From positions 1 through 64,000 of the forward strand of contig NZ_JAKIKQ010000001.1 in assembly GCF_023284045.1 (NCBI RefSeq): DNA of 64,000 bases, given 5' to 3'. Shown here piece by piece: positions 63,631-64,000 of this stretch. Position 1 is the stretch's first letter; each line of letters starts with the position of its first letter. The notes beneath the pieces are model-generated. The model did no database searches. It worked only from the letters and a program-made list of their open reading frames with translations, and was not told the DNA's origin. The position numbers were made by a program, and so were the translations under genes. Source of the stretch: Shewanella kaireitica (GTDB lineage Bacteria; Pseudomonadota; Gammaproteobacteria; Enterobacterales; Shewanellaceae).

Positions 63631-63950
63631 GGCTGTGTGGTTTCTTTTATCCAATCAAAATAGGCTGGCAATCCCTGGGTTACAGGTAGTGCTATTAGCT
63701 CGGGAACGTCATAAGGGTGCAACTGTAAAACTGCAGCCTCAATCGCGGGGTAATGCACGGCAAGGCACTTAATATGTAAACAGAATTCAGTATCTTCACA
63801 GACTTCAGCTTGCCACTCATATACGGAGGTAATGGCTGATGAGATCTGCACACATGCCGCTAATTTCTTTTTGACAAGGGCATGAGCTAAAGATTTAGCG
63901 CTAGCTTCGTCTGGGCAAGTGGTCATTAAGAGTAAAAATTCGTTATCCAT
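63627..63950 (-). CDS. cutA: CutA-like divalent-ion tolerance protein
   Basis: The 107-residue CutA1 protein has a ferredoxin-like trimer core: FLLLMTTCPDEASAKSLAHALVKKKLAACVQIS, SVYEWQAEVCEDTEF, YDVPELIALPVTQGLPAYFDWI. CutA is a small cytoplasmic protein linked genetically to copper tolerance; its mechanism is unclear. Its stop overlaps the dsbD start by ATGA, the cutA-dsbD order also seen in enterobacteria. The promoter lies at the right edge of the window. Confidence 0.95.
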   Translation of the reverse strand: MDNEFLLLMTTCPDEASAKSLAHALVKKKLAACVQISSAITSVYEWQAEVCEDTEFCLHIKCLAVHYPAIEAAVLQLHPYDVPELIALPVTQGLPAYFDWIKETTQP

Positions 63951-64000
63951 TAAACTGTGTTTGTCCGTCTGATAGCTTGTTCAATTTATATTAAGCAGAT

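Overview
The window looks like chromosomal DNA from a marine Shewanella (Gammaproteobacteria, Alteromonadales). The evidence is an octaheme tetrathionate reductase operon with a DUF3373-type outer-membrane protein, other c-type cytochromes (TsdA/TsdB-like, P460-like), Shewanella-like MetJ/MetB/MetL and UvrA/MFS/SSB neighbourhoods, and moderate GC. The species assignment is inference from protein resemblance only.

Layout. 1-5830 (minus strand): a type I secretion operon with two ABC half-transporters, a HlyD-type adaptor and the N-terminus of a large, probably secreted protein that runs off the left edge through a (Thr-Gly)n hexanucleotide repeat. 6141-9795 (minus): monoheme cytochrome c, DUF3373 beta-barrel and octaheme tetrathionate reductase. 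10236-12441: SDR oxidoreductase with a divergent LysR regulator and a small hypothetical. 12764-19647 (minus): a sugar-oxidation cluster (exported sugar isomerase/epimerase-like lipoprotein, GMC flavoprotein, Tat-exported gluconate-dehydrogenase-subunit-3-like protein, MFS permease, cytoplasmic isomerase/epimerase, Gfo/Idh/MocA dehydrogenase) with a divergent PAS-AraC regulator at 19803. 20888-22865: a TraF-like outer-membrane protein and a TauE/SafE permease. 23123-27216: metJ divergent from metBL, with two clusters of Met boxes between them. 27404-29795: TsdB/TsdA-like thiosulfate/tetrathionate cytochromes, a GFA-fold protein and a CWC-type cysteine-rich protein. 29904-36174 (minus): deaD, an M28 peptidase lipoprotein, uvrA and a small membrane protein. 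36440-48816: a YajR-like MFS gene and ssb, separated by about 10 kb of accessory genes (PAP2/beta-barrel fusion with a decayed partial duplicate, small secreted proteins, MFS/LysR pair, P460-like cytochrome, Ntn-type amide hydrolase, two outer-membrane barrels). 48914-50608: a periplasmic binding protein and an acidic-tailed hypothetical. 50645-59336 (minus): a lactose/galactose cluster lacZ-SSS symporter-galT-galK-galM. 59440-63950 (minus): a CPA2/Kef-type antiporter, then cutA-dsbD.

How the genes fit together. The lac/gal cluster is coherent: an exported GH2 beta-galactosidase would release galactose outside the cytoplasm, a sodium symporter would import it, and GalM/K/T would feed it into the Leloir pathway (galE is not in the window). 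The 12.7-19.6 kb cluster resembles loci that oxidise glycosides at a ring hydroxyl before cleavage. Two unrelated tetrathionate-active cytochrome systems (Otr and TsdBA) lie about 20 kb apart. Several short mobile elements (MITE-like, with TACC...GGTA ends) are present, two of them ending directly at the stop codons of galK and dsbD.

The strongest candidates for something undescribed are the type I secretion pair, in which one ABC protein has lost its Walker A and both have lost canonical signature and Q-loop residues; the glycoside-oxidation cluster; the PAP2-barrel fusion; and the large perfect inverted repeat directly in front of lacZ. No tRNA, rRNA, CRISPR array or complete insertion sequence was seen.
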